A DNA stretch of 64,000 nucleotides from Myroides injenensis M09-0166. GTDB taxonomy: Bacteria; Bacteroidota; Bacteroidia; Flavobacteriales; Flavobacteriaceae. The DNA is taken from the NCBI RefSeq assembly GCF_000246945.1, contig NZ_BAEX01000002.1, forward strand, positions 1 through 64,000, read 5' to 3'. The translations under genes were made by a program, and so were the position numbers. Positions within the stretch are counted from its first letter, which is position 1; each line of letters begins with the position of its first letter. Below the pieces are notes generated by a model. It was not told where the DNA came from. It worked only from the letters and a program-made list of their open reading frames with translations, and did no database searches. Below are positions 1 to 8,187 of the stretch, one piece after another.

Positions 1-155
1 AATGCATTTAAGCATTCCTTTTTTTATACATATTACAGTTTTTCCTCTTTTTGATTAATTTATAAAAAGTACTTAAGCTTGTCATAAAATAAAGAAAGAT
101 GTAGGCTATTAGTGATTTTGGTAGTAATTTTAGTATGAATTAAAAAAAGGATAGT

Positions 156-1316
156 ATGTTAAACTTTGAATTATATAATCCAACACGTTTATTTTTTGGT
201 AAAGGTCAAATCAACCAAATTGCAAATCAGATAAAGCCTGATGCCAATATATTATTGGTCTATGGAGGAGGAAGTATTTTTAAAAATGGCGTATATGACC
301 AAGTAATGAAAGCTTTGGAAGGTAAAACAGTTACAGAGTTTGGAGGAGTTGAACCTAACCCACGCTTTGAGACATTATCAAAAGCACTACAAGTTATCCA
401 TAATGAAAAGATTGACTTTATACTAGGAGTAGGAGGGGGTAGTGTAATAGATGGAGTTAAGTTTTTATCTGCTGCAGCTTATTATTCTGGAAACCCAATA
501 GATATTGTCCAAAAAAAGATGAATGTTGATTGGAAGTCAATGCCTTATGGTGCAGTATTAACATTACCAGCGACGGGAAGTGAGATGAATAATGGCGCTG
601 TAGTAACAATTGAAGAGACTAAAGAGAAACTATCTTTTCAGGGCGAACCCTTATATCCACAATTTTCAATTTGTGATCCTACAGTAATTAGTTCTTTACC
701 ACAAAAACAGATAGCAAACGGTATAGCAGATTCTTTCGTTCATGTTTTAGAACAGTATTTAACCTATCCACAAGATACACCTTTACAAGATCGTTTTGCT
801 GAGGGAATATTATCTACTTTAATTGAAGTAGCTCCTAAGGTATTAGCGGATGCTACTAATTATGAAGCAGCATCTACTTATATGTGGTGTTGCACGATGG
901 CTTTAAATGGCTTGATTAGCAAAGGGGTGATGCAAGATTGGGTAACACATGCTATTGGTCATGAATTAACTGCTTTATACGGCATAGACCATGCACGTAC
1001 ATTAGCGATTGTAGGTCCTAATCTCTATAGAGTAATGCTGGCTACTAAACAAGAGAAATTAGTGCAATTAGGACAACGTGTATTTAATATTAATGAAGGT
1101 ACTAATGAGGAGAAAGCACTTTTGACCATTGAGAAAATGGAAGAGTTCTTTCATTCATTGGGAATACAGACGAAATTATCAGAATATACAGAGGACTATC
1201 TAAAGGCTGCAGAGTTTATTAAACAGCGTTTTGAAGAGAGAGGTTGGATAGCTATGGGAGAGAAAAAAAATATAACTCCAGCACATATTAAAGAGATAGT
1301 TACGATGAGTTATTAA
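156..1316 (+). CDS. yqhD: YqhD-type NAD(P)H-dependent alcohol/aldehyde dehydrogenase
   Basis: Cytoplasmic metal-dependent alcohol dehydrogenase of the YqhD/butanol dehydrogenase branch of the iron-containing ADH family, whose members mainly reduce short-chain aldehydes with NADPH. The 386-residue length fits YqhD (387). Visible motifs are GGGS at 37-40 and GGGSVID at 93-99 (nucleotide binding), and the four expected metal ligands D192, H196, H265 and H279. It stands alone, with a 13-bp hairpin just after the stop, and no exact TAnnTTTG promoter was found in the 155 bases before it. The physiological substrate cannot be read from sequence; a role in aldehyde detoxification is inferred from the family. 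Confidence 0.88.
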   Translation: MLNFELYNPTRLFFGKGQINQIANQIKPDANILLVYGGGSIFKNGVYDQVMKALEGKTVTEFGGVEPNPRFETLSKALQVIHNEKIDFILGVGGGSVIDGVKFLSAAAYYSGNPIDIVQKKMNVDWKSMPYGAVLTLPATGSEMNNGAVVTIEETKEKLSFQGEPLYPQFSICDPTVISSLPQKQIANGIADSFVHVLEQYLTYPQDTPLQDRFAEGILSTLIEVAPKVLADATNYEAASTYMWCCTMALNGLISKGVMQDWVTHAIGHELTALYGIDHARTLAIVGPNLYRVMLATKQEKLVQLGQRVFNINEGTNEEKALLTIEKMEEFFHSLGIQTKLSEYTEDYLKAAEFIKQRFEERGWIAMGEKKNITPAHIKEIVTMSY

Positions 1317-1342
1317 ACTTCTATGTTAAGCCAATATGAAGA

Positions 1343-1385
1343 CTGAAAAATTAATACTTTTTTAGTGATTAATTTTTCAGTTATT
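1343..1385 (+). terminator. Hairpin after the alcohol dehydrogenase gene
   Basis: A perfect 13-bp inverted repeat, arms CTGAAAAATTAAT at 1343-1355 and ATTAATTTTTCAG at 1368-1380, lies 26 bases after the stop. The following tail is only moderately T-rich, so termination is likely but not certain. Confidence 0.55.
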
Positions 1386-1507
1386 CATTTTGGCATACAA
1401 AGCATTTTTTCCTGCGAATTATAATATTTAGAAGAAAAAAACAACTAAAAGCCGTTTTTTATTAAATAGTATGCTTTAACAAGAGGCAAACCTAAAGATA
1501 CACGTAA

Positions 1508-1538
1508 TTGTTTACAATAGGTTTTTTATTTACTTTTG
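1508..1538 (+). promoter_or_regulatory. Bacteroidota-type promoter for gpsA
   Basis: TTG at 1508-1510 and TACTTTTG at 1531-1538, separated by 20 bases, match the Bacteroidota housekeeping consensus TTG-N(17-23)-TAnnTTTG. The gpsA ATG follows 21 bases downstream. Confidence 0.7.
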
Positions 1539-1559
1539 GCAGAGATATAATCTAAAATT

Positions 1560-2555
1560 ATGAATGATTATCCAAAATTTGCTGTTATAGGCGGAGGTAG
1601 CTGGGCTACAGCTATTGTAAAAATGCTAAGTGAAAATCTAGGGAAGATTGCTTGGTATATGAGAAATGAAACAGCTTTAGAAGAAATTAAAGTTAATTAT
1701 CACAATCCTAACTATCTTAGTTCTGTAGAATTTGATGTTGAACAACTATTCTTAACTAATGATATTAATAAAGCGATATCTTACGCTGACTATGTAATAT
1801 TTGCTATTCCTTCTGCATTTTTAATGAAAGAAATGGAGAAACTTTATGTGAGTTTAGAGGGGAAAGTGATTATTTCTGCAATTAAGGGTATCATACCTGA
1901 AACAAGTCTTATCGTAGGTGAACACTTTCATACTACCTATAATATTTCTTATAATAATATTGCTGTTATTACGGGGCCATGTCATGCAGAAGAGGTAGCA
2001 TTAGAACGTCTATCTTACTTGACAATAGCTTGTGGTAATAAAGAACATGCAAAAGTCATTCAAGAGTGCTTGAGTAGTCATTATATCAAAGTAAAAATTA
2101 CAGACGATATAATCGGTACGGAGTATGCAGCAGTATTAAAGAATATATATGCTGTAGCTTGTGGGATTGCGCATGGGTTAGGTTATGGTGATAATTTCCA
2201 AGCTCTACTAATGAGTAATGCTATTAGGGAGATGAAGAAAGTGATTAAGAAAGTGCACCGCATGAAACGTAATATTAATAACTCTGCATATTTAGGAGAT
2301 TTGTTAGTTACTGGGTATTCTTTATTCTCACGTAATCGCATGTTTGGGAATATGATTGGGAAAGGTTACACAGTAAAATCTGCACAAATGGAAATGAATA
2401 TGATCGCAGAGGGATATTATGCTACTAAAAGTGCTTATGAACTTAATCAGAAGTTAGGTGCTAAAACACCAATTATCAATGCAGTATATGATATTCTATA
2501 CAATGGTAAAGATCCTAAGAAGATATTTAGAAAGCTAACTGAAAAATTAGATTAA
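1560..2555 (+). CDS. gpsA: NAD(P)H-dependent glycerol-3-phosphate dehydrogenase
   Basis: Interconverts dihydroxyacetone phosphate and sn-glycerol 3-phosphate in the cytoplasm, supplying the backbone for phospholipids. The Rossmann fold starts with GGGSWATA at 11-18, which has W in the usual GxGxWG region. SAIKGI at 106-111 and the catalytic-lysine segment with K194 (VLKNIYAVACG) follow, and GTEYAA precedes that lysine as in the family. The 331-residue length is normal. It has its own promoter and its own terminator, so it is probably monocistronic. Confidence 0.93.
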   Translation: MNDYPKFAVIGGGSWATAIVKMLSENLGKIAWYMRNETALEEIKVNYHNPNYLSSVEFDVEQLFLTNDINKAISYADYVIFAIPSAFLMKEMEKLYVSLEGKVIISAIKGIIPETSLIVGEHFHTTYNISYNNIAVITGPCHAEEVALERLSYLTIACGNKEHAKVIQECLSSHYIKVKITDDIIGTEYAAVLKNIYAVACGIAHGLGYGDNFQALLMSNAIREMKKVIKKVHRMKRNINNSAYLGDLLVTGYSLFSRNRMFGNMIGKGYTVKSAQMEMNMIAEGYYATKSAYELNQKLGAKTPIINAVYDILYNGKDPKKIFRKLTEKLD

Positions 2556-2600
2556 TTTTTTTGTAAACGGCATCTTTTTATTTTGATAAAAAATATAGAA

Positions 2601-2633
2601 ACAACCTATTGAAAATCAGTAGGTTGTTTTTTT
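2601..2633 (+). terminator. Intrinsic terminator of gpsA
   Basis: Arms ACAACCTA (2601-2608) and TAGGTTGT (2620-2627) form a hairpin followed directly by a run of seven T. Confidence 0.85.
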
Positions 2634-2703
2634 ATATGTTCTTTTTATTGCTTTTTTATTTGAGTGTAACTGTTTTAATATAAGATGTTTACGTATATTT
2701 CTC

Positions 2704-2731
2704 TTGGTGGAATTTTTAATATTTAGTTTTG
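2704..2731 (+). promoter_or_regulatory. Bacteroidota-type promoter for terC
   Basis: TTG at 2704-2706, 17-base spacer, TAGTTTTG at 2724-2731. The ATG of the TerC-family gene is 20 bases further on. Confidence 0.65.
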
Positions 2732-2750
2732 CCTTTATAAAATTTAAACA

Positions 2751-3737
2751 ATGGATCATTTAATTAATCACCCAGGGCTTTTAGCAGTCTTTGGAATTGT
2801 AGTATTTGTAATGTTATTATTAGACTTAGGCGTTTTTAATCGTCACAGTCATCAGGTAACTACTAAAGAAGCGCTTATATGGACAGTTGTCTGGATTGGC
2901 TTAGCAATGTGCTTTAGTGGTGTGATATACTATTATATGGACTTTGAGAACTTTGCTCGTTTTCAATCTGCTTATTGGATCGAAAAAGCACTCTCAGTAG
3001 ATAACCTTTTTGTCTTTATATTGGTTTTCACATTCTTTAAAGTTCCTAAAGAACTACATCACAGAGTACTTTTTTGGGGAATTATTGGAGCATTAGTCTT
3101 TAGGGCAATATTTATATTCGCAGGTGTAGAAATTATCAATAAGACTTATTTGCCAGCTATTGAACTATTTGGTAAATCTGTAGAGATTAATGTTGTCTTA
3201 ACTGTTTTTGGAATTTTCTTATTAGTATCGGGGATCAAATCATGGTTTGCAAAAGATGACCATCACGAGGATGAAGATTTAAGTAAAAACTTTGCAGTGC
3301 GAATGGTACACAAATTTTTTAAAGTGAGCAATGACTACGATGGTGAAAAGTTCTTTACCGTAAAGAATGGAGTGCGTATGGTAACCCCTTTATTTGTTGC
3401 ATTAATGGTAATAGAATTTACTGATTTAGTCTTTGCAGTAGATAGTATACCAGCGATATTTGCTATAGCACCTGATGATCCTTTTATTTTATATACCTCA
3501 AATATATTTGCAATCTTAGGACTGCGTTCATTATATTTCTTACTAGCTAATTTTATGGATAAATTCTCTAAACTGAAATACGGATTAGCTATTATCCTAT
3601 CATTTATTGGTATTAAAATGATTATTTCACCATTTGTACATATCGATTCTATGGTGTCGCTAATAGTTATTGCAAGTGTATTGCTTCTATCTGTAATTGC
3701 TTCATTTTTATTTCCGCCCAAAAAAGAAATAATATAA
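2751..3737 (+). CDS. TerC/Alx-family integral membrane protein
   Basis: Polytopic inner-membrane protein of the TerC family (Alx, MeeF and TerC relatives). Members have been tied to tellurite resistance, manganese export and pH response. About eight to nine hydrophobic segments are visible. The family's conserved intramembrane acidic positions are present: E78 and D84 in EKALSVDNLFVF, and E222, D225 and D231 in IEFTDLVFAVDSIPA. These plausibly bind a metal ion. A charged cytoplasmic loop rich in D, E and H (168-180) lies between the two halves. Length 328 is typical of Alx-like members. Manganese export is the best guess, from family knowledge only. Confidence 0.85.
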   Translation: MDHLINHPGLLAVFGIVVFVMLLLDLGVFNRHSHQVTTKEALIWTVVWIGLAMCFSGVIYYYMDFENFARFQSAYWIEKALSVDNLFVFILVFTFFKVPKELHHRVLFWGIIGALVFRAIFIFAGVEIINKTYLPAIELFGKSVEINVVLTVFGIFLLVSGIKSWFAKDDHHEDEDLSKNFAVRMVHKFFKVSNDYDGEKFFTVKNGVRMVTPLFVALMVIEFTDLVFAVDSIPAIFAIAPDDPFILYTSNIFAILGLRSLYFLLANFMDKFSKLKYGLAIILSFIGIKMIISPFVHIDSMVSLIVIASVLLLSVIASFLFPPKKEII

Positions 3738-3747
3738 CTTATATTAA

Positions 3748-3795
3748 TAAGAGCATTGTTTGTTAATCTTGGAAAGAACTCAAACAATGCTCTTA
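3748..3795. terminator. Bidirectional hairpin between terC and the GH32 gene
   Basis: A perfect 15-bp inverted repeat, TAAGAGCATTGTTTG (3748-3762) and its complement (3781-3795), with an 18-base loop. It lies exactly between two convergent genes and can serve both. Confidence 0.7.
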
Positions 3796-3798
3796 TAC

Positions 3799-5505
3799 TT
3801 AATTATTCAAATCAGCCAATTTGTAAATTCTAAATTTGGTAATATCGATTACCCCATCTGATACATCTATCCTTATATTATTATAAGGTTCTGAGGGAAA
3901 TATAAGATTAGTAGATGCAATCTTACCTTTATTTAAAAATAGTTCAGAGGAGCATTTATCGATGTAAAGTTTAATTTTATATCGATTCGTCTTTTCTAAA
4001 GGAGCAATTATATCTCCTTGACTGAATTTTTTATTGAATTTTGTAATCCCACTTGCAGAGCGGTTGGTAGTAAGAAGGTACTTTCTTAAATCAAGATTAA
4101 AATTTAGCTTTTCATTATTTTCATTAAAAAGAGTGATACTCACACTAGAAGTAGTGTTTTCGACAATATCAAATTCTAGGATAACTTCGTATGCCCCTTG
4201 ATTATCTTCAAGAAAAGATTTAATAATAAACATTCTATTGAGTAATCTCGTTGAGAAATCCTTTTTTTCAATACGAAGTTTTTTAACCTCTTTAATAGGG
4301 TACGTTTTTAGTATCAGTTGTTTATTAAAAGTAGCGATATCAATTGTACGCGGTAATGTCATCACATTTTTGAAGTGTTGGGTAGGAAGATCATTTGCAT
4401 AATCCCAATTACTCATCCAGCCGATATAGGTTTTATTATTTTTAGGACAGTTATGCCATGTTACCCCCGCATAATTATCTCTGCCGTAATCAAGCCATAG
4501 TGGATATGATAAAGGATCAGCAGTAAAAGTGTGTCCATCGAAATCACCTAGAAAGTATTGAGTAGCATTACCACCATTAGGACCTCCAGGATTAATACTT
4601 ACTAATAATACCCATTTTTTCTTTTTACCAGATTTTAGTTCAAATAGATCTGGGCATTCCCATACGCCTTTATGGCTACCTATACCTTTGCCAAACTCGC
4701 TTAGTCTTTCCCAGCCCTTAAGGTCAGAAGAAGAATAAAACGTAATGCTCTGTCCGGTAGCTAGCGCCATAATCCATTTTTTAGTACCATTATGCCAGAA
4801 TACCTTAGGGTCTCTAAAATCCTTTTTATCTTCATCTTTTAAGATAGGATTTTCGTTGAATTTAGTAAATGTAATACCGTTGTCATTACTGTATGCTAAA
4901 CATTGTACTTGATTTTCCTTTGCAGAGGTATAGAATGCTAATGTCATATCAGAACCCAACAAAGCATTGTTCTCTTTGTCAATAATGATACTTCCCGAAA
5001 ATATCTCTCCCATTTCATCAGGTAGAAGCGCTACAGGATGATTTTCCCATTTTATTAAATCTTTAGATGATGCATGTCCCCAGCTCATATTTCCCCATTT
5101 CGTTCCAAAGGGGTTATGCTGAAAATATAAATGATAAACACCATTCTTATAGAATAAGCCATTAGGATCATTAATCCATCCAAATGGCGCGCTATAGTGG
5201 TATTCAGGGCGATATTCTTCCCTATTGTTAGAAGGAAGATACTGCGTATTATCTATTACATTTTTAATATCGGGGGTAAGGTTATTAGAAGCTATTTGAA
5301 TTGTAATATGGTGACCTTTGTAATTGGAGATATCAATCGGTAACCAATATGTAGCTGTATTCTGAGTAATACTAGCCGTAAATTGTAGGATTGATTGGTC
5401 AGTTTCATCTCTAAAGGTTATTATACTTATGGGGTCTGCATCATTGATAGGAAGTAGAATAAAATCTTCTTTGATTCTTATATTTAAATTAATAATATCT
5501 TTCAT
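3799..5505 (-). CDS. Glycoside hydrolase family 32 (fructosidase/levanase-like)
   Basis: Hydrolyses beta-fructofuranosidic bonds (sucrose, levan or inulin-type substrates). All three GH32 landmarks are visible: WINDPNG at 110-116 with nucleophile D113, RDP at 231-233 (transition-state stabiliser D232), and ECPDLF at 283-288 with acid/base E283. Residues 1-100 form an extra N-terminal beta-rich segment, and residues from about 430 form the GH32 C-terminal beta-sandwich. No signal peptide or lipobox is visible at this start, so the enzyme looks cytoplasmic, unlike the lipoprotein levanases of SusCD-type loci. No sugar transporter, kinase or regulator is adjacent. Exact substrate unknown. Confidence 0.85.
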   Translation of the reverse strand: MKDIINLNIRIKEDFILLPINDADPISIITFRDETDQSILQFTASITQNTATYWLPIDISNYKGHHITIQIASNNLTPDIKNVIDNTQYLPSNNREEYRPEYHYSAPFGWINDPNGLFYKNGVYHLYFQHNPFGTKWGNMSWGHASSKDLIKWENHPVALLPDEMGEIFSGSIIIDKENNALLGSDMTLAFYTSAKENQVQCLAYSNDNGITFTKFNENPILKDEDKKDFRDPKVFWHNGTKKWIMALATGQSITFYSSSDLKGWERLSEFGKGIGSHKGVWECPDLFELKSGKKKKWVLLVSINPGGPNGGNATQYFLGDFDGHTFTADPLSYPLWLDYGRDNYAGVTWHNCPKNNKTYIGWMSNWDYANDLPTQHFKNVMTLPRTIDIATFNKQLILKTYPIKEVKKLRIEKKDFSTRLLNRMFIIKSFLEDNQGAYEVILEFDIVENTTSSVSITLFNENNEKLNFNLDLRKYLLTTNRSASGITKFNKKFSQGDIIAPLEKTNRYKIKLYIDKCSSELFLNKGKIASTNLIFPSEPYNNIRIDVSDGVIDITKFRIYKLADLNN

Positions 5506-5584
5506 AAGCTTGATTACAGTGTTTAAATGATGGTTTAACTGTTAAAAATAGTGAAAAATATATTATATTATGTTATTTATATGT

Positions 5585-5614
5585 AAAAAAAGCCGTGCGA
5601 TAAGCACGGCTTTT
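5585..5614 (-). terminator. Intrinsic terminator of the 135-residue hypothetical gene
   Basis: Arms AGCCGTGC (5591-5598) and GCACGGCT (5604-5611). The preceding A-run gives a U-tail on the minus-strand transcript. The hairpin also separates this gene from the GH32 gene downstream. Confidence 0.8.
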
Positions 5615-5650
5615 GATTATTTCTATCTCCTAGTATTAATCTAGAGGATG

Positions 5651-6058
5651 TTATTTTGCTATTATCCCTTTTTTGTCTGTAAAAGCAAGGCTTGATAAAT
5701 TTTCTGTCTTTATAGTATTAGCTGGGAAAGTATAGTTTTTGTCAAATAATTTGCCTTCTTGGAAATAAGTAAGCATAAAAATATTTGTCAGTTGAAATAT
5801 ATTTTCATCTAATAATTCTATTTTTTGAGTTTCTTTTGGAGCGACCTTTGGAAAAGCATGTCTAAATAAGCTTGATTTTTTTTGCTCTCCATTAATTTCG
5901 CCTTCAGCTTGAGAGACAATCATTACTGCTTCGATATCCTGATCACTATTATTGAATAAATAAGCATACCAAGCATCAGAAAGAAAATCTTCATTATATT
6001 CTTTCACAATTGCTATCTCAACATTTCTTACCTCTGGAATTTCAATATCTTTTTTCAT
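5651..6058 (-). CDS. Small conserved-looking hypothetical protein (135 aa)
   Basis: Not assigned to a named family. The protein is soluble and acidic and has no signal peptide or membrane segment. The pattern of alternating hydrophobic residues (VEIAIVKEY, AWYAYLFNN, EAVMIVSQA, FMLTYFQEGKLFDKNYTF) suggests a single beta-sandwich domain. A gene is supported by good codon structure, an exact minus-strand promoter 18 bases upstream and a strong terminator downstream. It is monocistronic. Homologues of this size occur in flavobacteria as hypothetical proteins, to my recollection; no function is claimed. Confidence 0.75.
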   Translation of the reverse strand: MKKDIEIPEVRNVEIAIVKEYNEDFLSDAWYAYLFNNSDQDIEAVMIVSQAEGEINGEQKKSSLFRHAFPKVAPKETQKIELLDENIFQLTNIFMLTYFQEGKLFDKNYTFPANTIKTENLSSLAFTDKKGIIAK

Positions 6059-6075
6059 CTTACTTGAATTTGATA

Positions 6076-6083
6076 CAAATATA
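6076..6083 (-). promoter_or_regulatory. Minus-strand -7 element TATATTTG
   Basis: CAAATATA on the plus strand reads TATATTTG on the minus strand, an exact TAnnTTTG match, 18 bases upstream of the hypothetical gene's ATG. Confidence 0.55.
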
Positions 6084-6245
6084 AAATTATTTGATTTTAT
6101 CTTCTTGCTTATAATCTCTAATGCATCATAATGTAGGGATAATTCTGCTAGATACTTTGTTTTTCAATGTGTTGAGTATAATGAAATTTTATAATTAAAG
6201 TTGTCTTTTTTTAAACGAGTAGCTATTGATCGCGCATTGATTATA

Positions 6246-6330
6246 TGTTGATACCGTAATGATGCCGCTAAAAAGTGGGTATTTAGCGGCATCATTGCGG
6301 TATCATAGCGGCATCACTGCGGCATCATCC
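6246..6330 (+). repeat. 11-nt-unit repeat element, copy A
   Basis: Two units in reverse orientation (TGTTGATACCG 6246-6256, TAATGATGCCG 6257-6267) are followed by a spacer containing a 9-base loop. Four contiguous forward units follow: CGGCATCATTG (6287-6297), CGGTATCATAG (6298-6308), CGGCATCACTG (6309-6319) and CGGCATCATCC (6320-6330). The arms 6251-6272 and 6282-6303 pair over 22 positions with one G:T. Copy B at 54089-54184 has the same design and closely related sequence. It is more GC-rich than its surroundings. Confidence 0.85.
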
Positions 6331-6517
6331 TGGTGACGACATAGCTTCGTTAGCTATAATTATGTGTATTTTCTTGAAGAAATGCTCTTATTAAAGTAGA
6401 AATAAGAAGCTTTTGGATCTAGAAAATTTACATTAAAAATTTATTTAGATAGTGATTATCTTTTTTTGGCATCATATTTGTTTTTTAAGGGTCTATCATC
6501 ATTTAGTTATTTTTTGG

Positions 6518-6560
6518 AAAAAAAGCCGCTCTCTTGTATTTAATAAGAGGCGGCTTTTTT
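6518..6560. terminator. Orphan bidirectional intrinsic terminator
   Basis: GCCGC (6525-6529) pairs with GCGGC (6550-6554), and CTCTT (6531-6535) with AAGAG (6545-6549). The hairpin is flanked by A-run and T-run tails, so it is a strong terminator in both directions. No gene ends close by on either strand: the nearest gene starts are at 6058 (minus) and 6699 (plus). It may end a small RNA or an antisense transcript, or be an attenuator of the downstream ABC operon. Confidence 0.75.
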
Positions 6561-6698
6561 CTATATATAAATTTAATTGTAACTGGTTTGTTTTTAGTTA
6601 TTTATATTTTTTAATTTTGAATTCTTTAATAAAATATATAGTTTATTGTAACAATTTCTTAATTTCCTAGACTCATTAAAGTAAGAAATTGAAATGTT

Positions 6699-8174
6699 AT
6701 GAATAAATTGTTATTGGCGTTAGAGAAAAAGGGCGTTAGACGTGGTAACCAACAAAGTATAGATACGGTTGTTAAAGTACTAAAGTGGATGGCTATTGTT
6801 TATATTGCTTTAATGTTTTTAGGGGGAGGTACTGGAGCCTATTTTTTAATAGAAGATAAATTCTCAGATTTTACTCCTATTGAATTTATTAGCAAGTACG
6901 CGATTTACTATTTTATTAGTGAATTTATTTATCGTTTTTTACTTCAGAAACTACCTGTTGGAAATTTAAAACCTTTGCTTGTTCTTAATATTCCTCGCAA
7001 GCGTATTGTATCTTATTTTATAGGTAAGAGTTTTCTATCGGTATTTAATTTTATTCAATTATTCTTTTTAGTTCCATTTACTATTGTCTGTTTATCTCAG
7101 GGAACTCCTGTTATAAATACATTAATATGGGCGTTGAGTTTATACTGTATTATCGTTTCTCTTCATTTCATTATTATTCTGATGGAATCGTATAAGACTG
7201 TTTTTGGGATAGTTGTTGGAGTATTTCTGATATTAGGATTGGCGCAGTATTATGACTTGTTTGACATTACTGAGTTTTTAAAACCTTTATTTTATGCCAG
7301 TTATGAGTATCCAGTTTCTATTGTATTATATTTAGCTGTAGTGGTAGGATTGATTTATCTTACTTTTAAGTATTATCTCAACAACATTTACTTAGATGGT
7401 TTGGTTACTGAAAAAATTACTGTAGGTAAGACGCAAGAGATGGGTTGGCTAGATCGTTTTGGACGTTATTCAATCTTCTTAAAAAATGACATTAAACTTA
7501 TTACAAGAAATAAAAGGGCAAAGACAACTGTATTAATGAGCATTTTATTTCTATTTTATGGATTAGTGTTTGTTGGAGAGAATTCATTTGGAGGACGTTC
7601 TGATGGGATGTTTATTTTTATGGCCTTTTTTATTACAGGTGGATTTTTAATGATGTTTGGTCAATATGTACCAAGTTGGGATTCTGCATATTATCCCTTA
7701 TTAATGACACAAAATGTTAGCTATGCAGATTATCTGAGATCTAAATGGTTATTAATTATTATTGCGACTATTATCTCTACACTATTGGGAACATTTTATA
7801 TCATTTTTAGCACTGAACTTTTCTATTTGATTTTAGCAGTTGGTATATATAATATTGGAGTGAATAGTTTACTTGTATTGTATGCTGGGGCTTATTTAAA
7901 ATCTCCAATTGATTTGACTGCAAATAAAAATGTATTTGGAGATAAAAATTCTTTTAATCTTAAAGTTATTGTGCTTAGCTTACCAATGTTTTTAGCTCCT
8001 ATCTTGCTTTTCTATATTGGGAAATTAGTATCTGGCTTTTTTGTAGGAATTCTATTATTAGTCATAGCAGGTATTATTGGAATGTGTTGTACCAAATTAG
8101 CTTTTAGATATATAGAAAAGTTGTATTTAAAAGAAAAATACGATGCATTAAAAGCTTATAAAAAAACAAACTAA
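6699..8174 (+). CDS. DUF5687-type ABC transporter membrane subunit
   Basis: A 491-residue polytopic membrane protein with about 12 hydrophobic segments in two halves, separated by a charged region near 235-265. It looks like the DUF5687 family, which in flavobacteria is encoded directly before an ABC ATPase; the family name is from memory. The ATPase gene begins 13 bases after this stop, so the two form an ABC exporter operon. The sequence (NIPRKRIVSYFIGKSFL) resembles ABC-2-type permeases. Substrate unknown. No signal peptide; the N-terminal 20 residues are cytoplasmic and basic. Confidence 0.8.
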   Translation: MNKLLLALEKKGVRRGNQQSIDTVVKVLKWMAIVYIALMFLGGGTGAYFLIEDKFSDFTPIEFISKYAIYYFISEFIYRFLLQKLPVGNLKPLLVLNIPRKRIVSYFIGKSFLSVFNFIQLFFLVPFTIVCLSQGTPVINTLIWALSLYCIIVSLHFIIILMESYKTVFGIVVGVFLILGLAQYYDLFDITEFLKPLFYASYEYPVSIVLYLAVVVGLIYLTFKYYLNNIYLDGLVTEKITVGKTQEMGWLDRFGRYSIFLKNDIKLITRNKRAKTTVLMSILFLFYGLVFVGENSFGGRSDGMFIFMAFFITGGFLMMFGQYVPSWDSAYYPLLMTQNVSYADYLRSKWLLIIIATIISTLLGTFYIIFSTELFYLILAVGIYNIGVNSLLVLYAGAYLKSPIDLTANKNVFGDKNSFNLKVIVLSLPMFLAPILLFYIGKLVSGFFVGILLLVIAGIIGMCCTKLAFRYIEKLYLKEKYDALKAYKKTN

Positions 8175-8187
8175 AAAATTGAAAATC

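Larger units (their letters stand above)
6059..6698. other. 640-bp non-coding region
   Basis: The region between divergent genes contains the minus-strand promoter at 6076-6083, an 11-nt-unit inverted/direct repeat element at 6246-6330, a short hairpin around 6340-6356 (ATAGCT/AGCTAT), and an orphan strong terminator at 6518-6560. No convincing protein gene was found. A 72-codon open frame at 6452-6670 runs through the terminator hairpin and is rich in aromatic residues in a way typical of AT-rich noise. Confidence 0.7.

Noticed and set aside
3335-3787. 150-residue minus-strand frame inside terC
   Set aside because: Antisense shadow of the TerC-family gene, whose conserved membrane motifs are on the plus strand.
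3799-5505. GH32 gene as part of a fructan utilisation locus
   Set aside because: The neighbours are a TerC-family gene and an unrelated hypothetical; no receptor, kinase or permease is adjacent.
6246-6330. CRISPR array or integron attC site at the 11-nt repeats
   Set aside because: Units are 11 bases, contiguous and without unique spacers, so they are not CRISPR. There is no integrase, attC-like R box or cassette gene nearby.
6452-6670. 72-residue open frame before the DUF5687 gene
   Set aside because: It runs straight through a strong terminator hairpin and has an amino-acid mix typical of translated AT-rich non-coding DNA.
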